From Armatimonadota bacterium (GTDB lineage Bacteria; Armatimonadota; JAAZEB01), in NCBI GenBank assembly GCA_012841485.1, contig DUUU01000258.1, forward strand, positions 1-9,450: DNA of 9,450 bases, read 5' to 3'. A program made the translations under genes and the position numbers. Under the pieces are notes generated by a model. That model was not told the DNA's origin, ran no database searches, and saw only the letters and a list, made by a program, of their open reading frames with translations. Positions 1 to 6,671 of the stretch are shown in pieces (positions within the stretch are counted from its first letter, which is position 1; each line of letters opens with the position of its first letter).

Positions 1-540
1 CCGGCGCCCGCGACGACTGGTGAGCCGGCGCCTCCGGCCGCCAACGCGCCCACGGCAGCTCCATCCGTGCCCGCTGAAGCGCGTGCGCCCGCAGATCCAG
101 CCCCGACCAGCCCCACCGCCAGCGTGCCTGCTCCTGAGATGAGCGAATGGGAGGCGCGTGCCTTTTCGCGCTTGCAGCTGGAGCCGTGGATCAGGGCGCA
201 CGCAAGCGAGATCCGGATCGTGGGCCTCTTGTGGGAACCGATGCACCAGCGGGTGTTGGTGACGGCGTGGATCCCGCGCGCTTCCGGGATCGCGGGGCTC
301 CGTCAGGAGGGGCCCCGGATCGCCTATGGGGTGGGGCAGGCGCTGGCGCGGATCGGCTTCAAGCGTTTTGAGGTACTGGTCAAGGCGCCCATTTCGGAGA
401 GTCGCGGTGCAGAGGTTGTCATCGCCGCCGAAGCCGAGGGTGTTCAGACCGGCATGTGGAACGACGACCCCTCGACGGCGGATCCCCAGGTGCTGCTCAC
501 CCGCTTTTCGAACATCTGGTGGCATCCCGAGCTCCACTGA
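1..540 (+). CDS. C-terminal part of an unidentified protein: Pro/Ala-rich linker plus globular domain (5' end outside window)
   Basis: The reading frame is open from base 1 to the TGA at 538-540, so the true start lies left of the window. The first 45 or so codons give an almost pure Pro/Ala/Thr/Ser linker. From about base 139 (an internal ATG) the composition changes to an ordinary folded domain of about 133 residues, with many Trp and hydrophobic residues and a C-terminal 'NIWWHPEL' stretch. I see no signal peptide, membrane helix or catalytic motif in this part. The linker followed by a compact domain suggests a tail domain hung on a larger protein, perhaps one working at the membrane or envelope. 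I do not recognise the family. The gene converges on the - strand operon, with 264 bp between the two stop codons, so it is not part of that operon. A GTG at 67 or the ATG at 139 could be starts, but neither has a convincing ribosome binding site. Confidence 0.7.
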   Translation, partial: PAPATTGEPAPPAANAPTAAPSVPAEARAPADPAPTSPTASVPAPEMSEWEARAFSRLQLEPWIRAHASEIRIVGLLWEPMHQRVLVTAWIPRASGIAGLRQEGPRIAYGVGQALARIGFKRFEVLVKAPISESRGAEVVIAAEAEGVQTGMWNDDPSTADPQVLLTRFSNIWWHPELH

Positions 541-608
541 CGCTTCGCAGGACGGGTCACCCCCGGCGTCACTCGCGGGTTGCCGTGCTGCTCGATGTAG
601 GCGAAGCG
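541..608 (+). other. Long-loop inverted repeat right after the + strand stop codon
   Basis: CGCTTCGC at 541-548 is matched perfectly by GCGAAGCG at 601-608. The first arm begins directly after the TGA. The 52-nt loop itself holds shorter complementary runs (ACCC / GGGT). There is no T-tract, so this is at best a weak transcript-end structure for the + strand gene, and an 8-bp match in G+C-rich DNA can arise by chance. The rest of the gap (609-744) shows no gene, promoter or repeat that I can support. Confidence 0.25.
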
Positions 609-744
609 CCTCGGACACTCGGAATCGCACGCTCACTCTCCCGGCGTATGGGGTAGGGGATCACGTCGGCATCGGGGGCATGCGCGCGCAGTGGATGGGG
701 TGCGGTAGGAACGGGTGTCTGAAGGGATATGCAGGCGAGAAAGG

Positions 745-785
745 GCAAAGGCCGCGGGGGCCCCGAATGGCCGCGCGGCCTTTGC
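745..785 (-). terminator. Hairpin terminator for the - strand operon
   Basis: GCAAAGGCCGCG at 745-756 pairs perfectly over 12 bp with CGCGGCCTTTGC at 774-785, around a 17-nt loop that contains GGGGCCCC. Read on the - strand, the hairpin starts 19 nt behind the stop codon of the ABC ATPase and is followed by CCTTTCTCG, a short U-rich stretch. The other strand has no T-run after the stem, so it fits the - strand operon better. It may still stop read-through in both directions between the two convergent genes. Confidence 0.7.
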
Positions 786-804
786 ACGCGAATGAGTAGA
801 TGCC

Positions 805-1551
805 TCAGTGGGACTCGCCGTCCATCGTGCCGATCTTCAGGTCGATATCCTCGCGGGCCTCGATCTTATCGATCCGGCCGTCACGGATCCAGACGACGCG
901 GTCGGAGACGTCGATCATCTTCAGGTCGTGCGTCGCCGAGATGACGGTGACGCCGGAGTCCTTGTTCATGCGGCGGAGGAGCTCGATGATATCCTTGCCG
1001 GTGCGCAGGTCCAGGTTACCCGTGGGCTCATCCGCGAGGATGATGGAGGGGTCGTTGGCGAAGGAGCGGGCGATTGCCACGCGCTGCTGCTGACCACCGG
1101 AGAGCTCCGTCGGCTTATGGTGAACGCGCTCGCCGAGGCCGACGGTCTGGAGGAGCTTGATGCCCTTTTCGATGGCTTCATCGGTGGGGGTGCCGGCGAA
1201 GATCATCGGCAGGGTGACGTTCTCCAGGGCGGTCATAACCGGGATCAGGTTGAACGTCTGGAAGATGTAGCCGATTTTGCGGCAACGCAGCCAGGCCATC
1301 TCAAAGGCATCGAGCTGGGCCATATCGACCTCGTCGATGAAGACGGTGCCAGAGGAAGGCTTGTCCAGGCCGCCGACCATGTTGAAGAGGGTGGACTTGC
1401 CAGATCCCGACGGACCCATGATCGAGATGTACTCGCCGCGCCGAATGTCGAGAGACACGCCATTGAGCGCCTTCAGCGTCTGGCCGCCCATGGTGTATTC
1501 CTTGATCAAGTCCTTGGTGCGGACGATATACTCATAAGCTGTCGATGCCAT
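805..1551 (-). CDS. ABC transporter ATPase, LolD/MacB type
   Basis: Cytoplasmic ATP-hydrolysing subunit that would power an FtsX/MacB/LolCDE-type (type VII) ABC system. At 248 residues it has the usual length for a stand-alone subunit of this class. All motifs are intact: Walker A GPSGSGKST (46-54), Q-loop Q98, signature LSGGQQQR (150-157), Walker B IILADEP (170-176), D-loop GNLD (178-181) and switch His208. The 'SGSGKSTLFNMVGGLDKPSSG' region and the 'ADEPTGNLD' wording are typical of the LolD/MacB/FtsE branch rather than of nutrient importers. The ATG start is supported by AAGGAG (1561-1566) nine bases upstream. It lies 107 bp behind the small FtsX-like permease, its obvious partner, and is the last gene of the run before a terminator. 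The acidic 20-residue tail after the H-loop domain is slightly longer than in LolD. The substrate cannot be read from the ATPase. Confidence 0.96.
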   Translation of the reverse strand: MASTAYEYIVRTKDLIKEYTMGGQTLKALNGVSLDIRRGEYISIMGPSGSGKSTLFNMVGGLDKPSSGTVFIDEVDMAQLDAFEMAWLRCRKIGYIFQTFNLIPVMTALENVTLPMIFAGTPTDEAIEKGIKLLQTVGLGERVHHKPTELSGGQQQRVAIARSFANDPSIILADEPTGNLDLRTGKDIIELLRRMNKDSGVTVISATHDLKMIDVSDRVVWIRDGRIDKIEAREDIDLKIGTMDGESH

Positions 1552-1658
1552 AGTTTTCCACTCCTTGTGCGCGCTGATGCAACTCCGTTGGCTCTAAGCC
1601 GGAGAGGGCTACGCGGGGGACCGCGCACGTTCCCGCGTGCGTCGCCATGAAAGACGCT

Positions 1659-2282
1659 CTAGACCTCGGTGCGGAGCGCCGCAGCCGGGGGCATCTTGGC
1701 AGCGCGCCAGGCAGGATACCACGCGGCTACCAGCGCCAGCACGGTTCCGATGGTCACGCCCGCGGCGAGGTTAAGCAGCAGGTGCTGCCATGCCCCCGAG
1801 AAGGCCACGCCGAAGCGGCCACCAAATCGAAGCCAGTGCACGAAAAGCATCGCCGTGATTCCGATGATGGAACCAAGGACCGAGGCCACCAGGCCCGTGA
1901 GGACCGCCTCGATCAGGAAGAGCTTGACCACGAGTTTGTCGAGTGCGCCGAGGCACTTCATGGTGCCGATCTCGCGGTAGCGCTCTGTCACCGACATCAG
2001 CATCGAGTTGACGACACCCACGGTGGATACCAGGAGCGACATCACCACGAGCCACGTCTGGCGCAGCCGCAGCGTGTCATCGTATCCCTCGCCAATGGCT
2101 TCCAGGATAGCCGACGTGGTCAACACGGACTGCAGGAACGCGATGCCGAGGAAGATGCCGGCTGCCGTGATCATCGAGCGCCAAAAGCGAATCCGAATGC
2201 TGTTCAGGCTCATTCGGAATGCCTTGGACCATGGCAGCTCGATCTGCCGTTTGATACCAGTGGCGTGTTGCTCGCTAGCCAA
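1659..2282 (-). CDS. Minimal FtsX-like ABC permease lacking the periplasmic domain
   Basis: Membrane subunit of a MacB/LolCDE-like ABC transporter. Numbering from a TTG at 2291, helices are visible at about 38-58, 80-100, 122-152 and 170-192. Between the second and third lies the FtsX coupling motif 'SVTERYREIGTMKCLGA' (100-116), and the protein ends in 'YPAWRAAKMPPAAALRTE', the classic close of this family. What is odd is the region between the first two helices: only about 22 residues, where MacB-like permeases carry a periplasmic domain of some 200. At about 207-210 residues it is roughly half the usual length. No ATG fits; an in-frame stop sits 15 bp before the first TTG. GGGAGG lies directly against the TTG at 2291 but nine bases before the TTG at 2282, so I prefer the latter. 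The ATPase follows and the PqqD-like gene precedes. Confidence 0.9.
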   Translation of the reverse strand: MASEQHATGIKRQIELPWSKAFRMSLNSIRIRFWRSMITAAGIFLGIAFLQSVLTTSAILEAIGEGYDDTLRLRQTWLVVMSLLVSTVGVVNSMLMSVTERYREIGTMKCLGALDKLVVKLFLIEAVLTGLVASVLGSIIGITAMLFVHWLRFGGRFGVAFSGAWQHLLLNLAAGVTIGTVLALVAAWYPAWRAAKMPPAAALRTEV

Positions 2283-2291
2283 CTTGTCCAA

Positions 2292-2297
2292 CCTCCC
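2292..2297 (-). promoter_or_regulatory. Ribosome binding site deciding a TTG start
   Basis: GGGAGG on the - strand touches the TTG at 2291 but is nine bases from the in-frame TTG at 2282-2280. The normal spacing favours the downstream TTG as the start of the small permease. Confidence 0.5.
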
Positions 2298-2411
2298 TAT
2301 CGCGCGCTATCCCTCAGGATCGCGCAAGAACTCTCGATGCCCGAAGCGGAAACCGGGCGCCGCCGGGCCGCCAGAGCTCTCCTCCAAAGGACTCCGGTGG
2401 ATTGCTTCCGC

Positions 2412-2798
2412 CTACTCGGGCTTCTCGACGGCAAAACCGATCAGCCGCCGTCGGCCGAGCTGGCGCAAGAATTCCGTGGCGGAAACCTCCGCCTCCTTAC
2501 GTGTCAGCTTATACGTCTTGCACAGAAAATCGACAATATCCTTAATTGTGTGCTCGCCGTCGCAGATCTGCCAGACGGAAGAGCCCACCTCGTCATCCAA
2601 CACCAATTGCCGCGTTTTCGGCACGTGGAACAAAAGGGCCACCATCTTACCCAGCCAATCCTCACGGCGGGGGATGGTGATCACCACCCGGCCATCCGCG
2701 GTGGTGGTCCACTCGAGCAGCGAGTTGCGCAATGGCCGCGAGTGAATCACCTGCTCGCGCGTCAACTGCGGCTTCTTCTTACGTCTCCAAAAGGCCAT
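2412..2798 (-). CDS. PqqD family protein (RiPP recognition element-like fold)
   Basis: Small cytoplasmic protein of about 128 residues with a C-terminal PqqD-type domain. Numbering from a TTG at 2804, the domain runs from about residue 66 to 124: 'LVLDDEVGSSVWQICDGE', then 'TIKDIVDFLC', then a helix ending in 'FLRQLGRRRLIGF'. These match the PqqD pattern LD..G..vW.l.DG..T..eI plus the closing 'fL..L...gli'. In PqqD and related RiPP recognition elements this winged-helix fold binds a leader peptide and presents it to a modifying enzyme; many stand-alone relatives have no known partner. The first 65 residues are an extra region with a very basic start (WRRKKK) and a Trp-containing 'RREDWLGKMVALLF' segment, which could be a small strand-helix unit or a membrane-surface contact. 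I place the start at ATG 2798; TTG at 2804 is possible, and neither has a strong ribosome binding site. It sits between the duplicated-domain protein and the small permease. Confidence 0.88.
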   Translation of the reverse strand: MAFWRRKKKPQLTREQVIHSRPLRNSLLEWTTTADGRVVITIPRREDWLGKMVALLFHVPKTRQLVLDDEVGSSVWQICDGEHTIKDIVDFLCKTYKLTRKEAEVSATEFLRQLGRRRLIGFAVEKPE

Positions 2799-2861
2799 GG
2801 TCAATACAGTAATCCCGGCAACAGGCGGGGGAGGGGAACGCCCGACGAGTCATGCCCTCCC

Positions 2862-2884
2862 GTCGCGCGGGGCCGATGCGCGAC
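2862..2884 (-). other. Small inverted repeat in the gap before the PqqD-like gene
   Basis: GTCGCGC at 2862-2868 and GCGCGAC at 2878-2884 form a perfect 7-bp stem around a 9-nt loop, 21 bp behind the stop codon of the upstream gene. No T-run follows on either strand. It may be a chance match in G+C-rich DNA or a minor transcript-processing structure. Confidence 0.25.
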
Positions 2885-2905
2885 CCCCCGAGCAAGAATA
2901 ACCAA

Positions 2906-3859
2906 TCAATGGCACGTCACCGAATCCAACGCCTTATCGAACACCTCCAGGTCGCCCCTGGGATGGATGGCGTGGACAGCAAAAATCTTGTTCTCCGCGT
3001 CGCAGTGCCATGCCTGGGCGGTGAGCCAATCGGCCGCAGGGCGCCGCAGCAACCGGCGTATCGCCGCGACTCCGCGTAGCCATACTTTGCGGGTGTGTCC
3101 GCCGAAGCGATTGGCCGTGTGCGGTCCCCGCGCCGCCTCCGTCACGTCGATTGAGAAATCTTTCCAGAACTTGCGCGACTTTTGCCACACGAAATCCCTC
3201 AGCTCCACGTCTTTGAGGGCCACGCTGGCAAGCGCCCATCGCTCGGCGCGGATGACGCGATCCCGCCGGCGGAACTGGAGCATGGTGTAGCCGGCCATCA
3301 GCTGATGCTTATCCAGCGACCATCCGGTCGGAACCGAGACCGCGAGTCCATACACCGACCATCGCTCCTGGTCCTCCTCGCCATGATCCTCAATGCCATT
3401 GAGGATGCGCGAGGCGAGAACGGACGCCTCCTGATCCGTAGGCATGACCACCTGGGCAAGAATGACGCGAGAGCAGGTCCGGCAGTACCAGATCACTCCG
3501 AGCGCCTGGCCCTCGGATCGCCAGGCAAAAAACCGGCGGCTCTTATCCGGGCGCGACTCGCGCTCGGGAACCTTGGGCTTATCGCGCCATTCAAACGCGC
3601 GCCGGCGCTTGCGTGCCCCGCGCTCAAGCGTCTTGCGGTACTTGGCAACCTCGCGCTCCAGATCGACGGTGTGCTTCGGCTGGAACCACTTCACCTCCAC
3701 GGCGTGGCCATCGGCGCTCTGGATACGCAGGTAGCCGGACGCGCGCTCGGTGCCCAGGGCCGCGGGATACCAATCCTCGGGGACCTGCACGGAGATGCCT
3801 TGCCATGCAACCGTTATCCACTCCGCCTGCCGCCTTGCCTGGGCAGCCGCTTGTGCCAT
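2906..3859 (-). CDS. Unidentified protein with two tandem diverged copies of one domain
   Basis: About 317 residues, no signal peptide or membrane helix, so probably cytoplasmic. Numbering from a GTG at 3865, two halves line up: 'WQGISVQVPEDW' (21-32) with 'VYGLAVSVPTGW' (171-182); 'YLRIQS' (45-50) with 'MLQFRR' (195-200); 'VIWYCRTCSRVILAQVVMP' (124-142) with 'AQAWHCDAENKIFAVHAIHP' (283-302); and 'ILNGIEDH' (154-161) with 'ALDSVTCH' (312-319). The order V-P-x-x-W, strand, long charged stretch, W-x-C strands, final helix is kept in both. This looks like an internal duplication of an alpha/beta domain of about 145 residues, reminiscent of PsbP/DcrB-like folds, but I do not claim that family. 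The link between halves is very acidic (HGEEDQE). The first copy carries a CRTC pair that the second lacks. GAGGAAGG (3866-3873) sits six bases from ATG 3859 but touches GTG 3865, so ATG is chosen. Only about 30 bp separate it from the gene before it, so the two are surely co-transcribed. Confidence 0.8.
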   Translation of the reverse strand: MAQAAAQARRQAEWITVAWQGISVQVPEDWYPAALGTERASGYLRIQSADGHAVEVKWFQPKHTVDLEREVAKYRKTLERGARKRRRAFEWRDKPKVPERESRPDKSRRFFAWRSEGQALGVIWYCRTCSRVILAQVVMPTDQEASVLASRILNGIEDHGEEDQERWSVYGLAVSVPTGWSLDKHQLMAGYTMLQFRRRDRVIRAERWALASVALKDVELRDFVWQKSRKFWKDFSIDVTEAARGPHTANRFGGHTRKVWLRGVAAIRRLLRRPAADWLTAQAWHCDAENKIFAVHAIHPRGDLEVFDKALDSVTCH

Positions 3860-3889
3860 CGTCACCCTTCCTCACAAACACATGAGATG

Positions 3890-4378
3890 CTACGGTTCAG
3901 AATGCGCGACACCCACGCGCCCATCGATATAGACCACGTTGGCGCCCTCGGGATGTCGAGCCGCCGCGAAGTCGGGATGAGCGAGCGCATTCGGGATCCC
4001 CAACGCCGAATCGAACAGCAGAGGCGTCTGCGCAGGCTCCGCAATCACCCGCATTGGCACCGACGAGAGGAAGCGGTTCATCGCGTAGCCCCAACGCAGG
4101 TCTCTGCTGGCCGGACAGCCGAACAGAAAGGAGCCTTGGATATAAGGATCCACGCAAGTTGTCCAGCGTTCCCCGGGCGGCAGGCGCTCATCGTAATCCA
4201 ACGAGTACATCCGCATCCCGTTGGCGAGGAGGCGCAGATGCGTTTGACACCTGCCCGCCAGCACCGCAGGCTGCCTGGTTGCCAGGTAACGCTCGAGGGC
4301 AACGCCCCCACCCATGAGAAGGATCAGCACGATCGCTACCGCGACGTACAGCATGCGCGTGCGCCACTCGGCCCTCAC
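3890..4378 (-). CDS. Short membrane-anchored H-X9-DG protein (DUF1559-like)
   Basis: A 162-residue protein with one N-terminal membrane helix (about 9-28) and an extracytoplasmic domain. The C-terminal hallmark is exact: His142, nine residues, Asp152-Gly153 ('RHPEGANVVYIDGRV'). Other family features are also present: Cys44 followed by 'HLRLLANGMRMYSLDYDERLPP' (47-68), the 'FGCPA' block (86-90) and 'YAMN' (98-101). Such proteins usually start with a prepilin-type leader (GFTLIE-like) and are thought to belong to pilin or pseudopilin-like surface structures. Here there is no such leader, and the protein is clearly shorter than most family members. It is therefore likely a simple inner-membrane-anchored relative. 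GTG 4378 is the start, since GGAGG (4385-4389) lies six bases before it. The domain is abundant in Armatimonadota and Planctomycetota, which is my main taxonomic clue. Role in this cluster unknown. Confidence 0.85.
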   Translation of the reverse strand: MRAEWRTRMLYVAVAIVLILLMGGGVALERYLATRQPAVLAGRCQTHLRLLANGMRMYSLDYDERLPPGERWTTCVDPYIQGSFLFGCPASRDLRWGYAMNRFLSSVPMRVIAEPAQTPLLFDSALGIPNALAHPDFAAARHPEGANVVYIDGRVGVAHSEP

Positions 4379-4384
4379 CCCGCG

Positions 4385-4389
4385 CCTCC
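4385..4389 (-). promoter_or_regulatory. Ribosome binding site supporting a GTG start
   Basis: GGAGG on the - strand, six bases before GTG 4378. It supports that GTG over the ATG eight codons further in, which would cut into the membrane helix. Confidence 0.6.
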
Positions 4390-4493
4390 GATTGCGCGCG
4401 GCGGGAAGAGGCGTTCCTCATCGGGCAAACGCGGTCGCTCCAACATAGCTCGGGGCCTCAATTCGGCCACCGCCTGAACAAAAGGCGAGAAGC

Positions 4494-4521
4494 GGGGAGC
4501 GATGGGTCGCCATCGCCCCCC
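4494..4521 (-). terminator. Terminator-like hairpin behind the OPT-like gene
   Basis: On the - strand GGGGGGCGATGG (4521-4510) pairs with CCATCGCTCCCC (4505-4494), a 12-bp stem with one G-U pair and a 4-nt loop. It starts 20 bp behind the stop codon of the OPT-like transporter and is followed by GCTTCTCGCCTTTTGTTC, a moderately T-rich tail. The tail is interrupted, so this may be a partial terminator that lowers, rather than ends, transcription into the next genes. The rest of the 163-bp gap shows no gene and no clear promoter. Confidence 0.5.
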
Positions 4522-4541
4522 GGCTCGCGAGTAACCGTGCT

Positions 4542-6611
4542 CTAGTAGGGCAGGTACGACGTGGACTTGGCGATCATGCCCAAGGCGACGCCAGCCATGC
4601 CGACCAGGCCCATGCCGCACGAGTAGCCTGCCATGAGAACGGGCGTGTAGGCGCCCCAGCGGCTGCCGAAACGCTTCGCGAAGTAGAAGCGCCCGAGCAT
4701 GGCACCGATGAACATCGGCACGATGCTGGTCGTCTGCATGCCCATGCCGGTGACGAGGCCGTAGAAGAGCATCTGCGGCAGCTTGAGCAGCGTGACGATA
4801 CCATAGAGGCCGAAGCCACAGGCGGCGGTGCCGCCGATGACGTCCCACTTGATCGCCTTCAGCAGCCAGTTGCTCTCGGGCGTGAGCGTGGCAGTAGGCC
4901 ACAGTGCCGCGTAGATGGACTGGATAGGCCACATTCGGTTGGCATAGGGATAGAGAGCCGATGGGATCTCACCCATATGCCAGAAGTAAGCCCAGAAGAT
5001 GAAGCTGAACGCGAGGATGATCGGAACGATCATCACCTCGGCCTTGAGGATACTGGTGAACTTCGTGCCGGTGAGCTCAACGGAACGGAAGAACTGCGCG
5101 TTGCCACCATAGTCGGCGAGCGGGATCGGCGCGAACCAGATATCCACGCCGCGGTAGCCGCTCAAGACGAAGGATGCCTCCCGAAGATAGGGGAAGCCAA
5201 CGCCACGACCGGTGAGACCGAACATCCGCGCGCTGATATAGGAGTTGAGTGGCGTCCAGACCAGCCCGTAGAAGATGAGCAGCCCGACCGGGAAGTTGGG
5301 CACGAGGTAGTGGCAGATCCCGATATAGCAGAACGTGCCGAAGGCCCACACGCCCACAGAGAGAGGGATCGACCAGTCGCCGCGTCCGGGAGGCGGCGTA
5401 CGTGGCGCCACGCCCGTGCCACCAGCGCGGCGGTTGCGCCCGCCCAGCGCCGACTTGGCGATGTTCGCCAGTCCGATAACGGCAACCACGATGGCGGCGC
5501 CAATTCCGACGCTCATCCAAAAGTCAACGCTCGCAGCGATGCTTGTTTGGATGACGTTCATGCCCGGGTGCCAGTGGGGCAGAAGGCCGCGATGCACCAA
5601 CTGGGGCGCAACGACAAGCTGGGAGATCATCGCCGCGATGAACTCACCCACGATCAGCCAGAAGGGTAGCACGAAGCCGGCAAGCACGCTGACGATGTCA
5701 GATCCAATGGCTATCTGCGCGCCGGGGAAGACGTGCTCCGTGTTCTGAACTAAATCGATGAAGGGGATCGGGATCAGCTGCACGGCTTCGTTGAAGGCCG
5801 AGGCTGTGACCGTCGGAATACCGACGTAGAATAGACCCCATACCAGACCAATCATCGTGCCGATCGAGAAGACGTTCCAGCGCCAGGACTCCTTCTCCGC
5901 GGCGGCCTCGCCCAGGGCGGTAGCTCCAGCAGCGGCGACGGGAGCGAGCGGGAAGGGCAACCGCTCGATGTCCGAGGTGATGCGGAACATCGTGTAGCCC
6001 AGACCGATGCTCATACCGCGGTGCAGCACCTGCCCGATAAGCAGCAGGATGATTGGCGCCAGCCAATCGGGGTGCAGGAAGGAACGCTCCACGAGACCGG
6101 GAGAGCCAAGCCGGGGAACCACCCACGTCGGAATCTTATCAGCAATCCCAAAGGCACGCGCTGCCGGAGATTGCACGAGATATTGGTTCCAGATAAGCGT
6201 CGCGAAGGGACCGCCTGCCAACTGGTGACCGCCCATACTGGCGAGCGCTGCCGCGACGTAGAAGAGGATATAGATCTCCTGCTTGCGCAGGCGCGTGTAT
6301 GAGCGCTGCGCGATGTAGGTAAACAGGATGATCGTCACCCATTCCGCCGTGGAGCCGATGACGCCGGATCCGGTCACCAAGCCGAGGTAGATGGCGGCCG
6401 GCATCATGACGATACCGACGAAGAAGGCACCGATCACCGTGTTCCAGGAGAAGCCCTCCTCAAACTCAGTGATTTCCGGCAGTGCCTCCAGGTGCGCCTC
6501 CCCCTCGAGGCCCCTGGCCCCATGCATTGCGGTATGCTCTGGTGCCTCGGGCGTGGCTGCCCCGGTCTTCTGCTGCGCGTTCTCGTCTACCGTTTTGTCC
6601 GTCTTTTCCAA
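4542..6611 (-). CDS. OPT-like oligopeptide transporter
   Basis: Polytopic inner-membrane protein of about 690 residues, the usual size for bacterial OPT/YSL transporters, with well over ten hydrophobic segments. Numbering from TTG 6617, typical family stretches are 'ERLPFPLAPVAAAGATALGE' (218-237), 'HPGMNVIQTSI' (350-360), 'TPLNSYISARMFGLTGRGVGFP' (455-476) and 'EASFVLSGYRG' (480-490). The family carries oligopeptides, or metal chelates in the YSL branch, usually with protons; I cannot tell the substrate. An OPT-like relative outside the core family remains possible. The first 55 residues form a polar Glu/Ala-rich cytoplasmic tail, and a Gly/Pro/Arg-rich loop (392-414) splits the protein near the middle. 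There is no ATG near the start. GGGGG (6619-6623) is one base from TTG 6617 but seven from TTG 6611, which I choose weakly. It stands between two hairpins, so it may be its own transcription unit or have reduced coupling with its neighbours. Confidence 0.85.
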   Translation of the reverse strand: MEKTDKTVDENAQQKTGAATPEAPEHTAMHGARGLEGEAHLEALPEITEFEEGFSWNTVIGAFFVGIVMMPAAIYLGLVTGSGVIGSTAEWVTIILFTYIAQRSYTRLRKQEIYILFYVAAALASMGGHQLAGGPFATLIWNQYLVQSPAARAFGIADKIPTWVVPRLGSPGLVERSFLHPDWLAPIILLLIGQVLHRGMSIGLGYTMFRITSDIERLPFPLAPVAAAGATALGEAAAEKESWRWNVFSIGTMIGLVWGLFYVGIPTVTASAFNEAVQLIPIPFIDLVQNTEHVFPGAQIAIGSDIVSVLAGFVLPFWLIVGEFIAAMISQLVVAPQLVHRGLLPHWHPGMNVIQTSIAASVDFWMSVGIGAAIVVAVIGLANIAKSALGGRNRRAGGTGVAPRTPPPGRGDWSIPLSVGVWAFGTFCYIGICHYLVPNFPVGLLIFYGLVWTPLNSYISARMFGLTGRGVGFPYLREASFVLSGYRGVDIWFAPIPLADYGGNAQFFRSVELTGTKFTSILKAEVMIVPIILAFSFIFWAYFWHMGEIPSALYPYANRMWPIQSIYAALWPTATLTPESNWLLKAIKWDVIGGTAACGFGLYGIVTLLKLPQMLFYGLVTGMGMQTTSIVPMFIGAMLGRFYFAKRFGSRWGAYTPVLMAGYSCGMGLVGMAGVALGMIAKSTSYLPY

Positions 6612-6671
6612 GGTCAAACCCCCATCTGTGATGTGGGATGTGCGACACGCTGTGCGATGCGAGGGCTGGGG

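Noticed and set aside
541..744. Possible tRNA or small RNA in the convergent gap
   Set aside because: No cloverleaf, no CCA end, no T-loop-like GTTCNANNC and no promoter could be found.
808..1650. 280-residue open frame on the + strand
   Set aside because: Exact opposite of the ATPase gene, whose Walker, signature and switch motifs are all intact.
2779..2853. Possible 24-codon - strand frame with three Cys codons, overlapping the start of the PqqD-like gene; tempting as a RiPP precursor
   Set aside because: The GGAGG is only two bases from its ATG, it overlaps the PqqD-like coding sequence in another frame, and it has no leader-like region. Nothing beyond position next to PqqD supports it.
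1647..3290. 547-residue open frame on the + strand
   Set aside because: It runs antisense across the small permease, the PqqD-like gene, part of the duplicated-domain gene and the gaps between them. Its composition (rich in His, Arg, Gln, Pro) and lack of any recognisable domain mark it as a high-GC shadow.
3182..4477. 431-residue open frame on the + strand
   Set aside because: Antisense to two clear - strand genes with family motifs. The translation is His/Arg/Pro-rich without hydrophobic core patterns.
4375..4932. 185-residue - strand frame overlapping the OPT-like gene
   Set aside because: Off-frame reading of the OPT-like coding strand; composition is Arg/His/Leu-rich and it has no start signal or domain.
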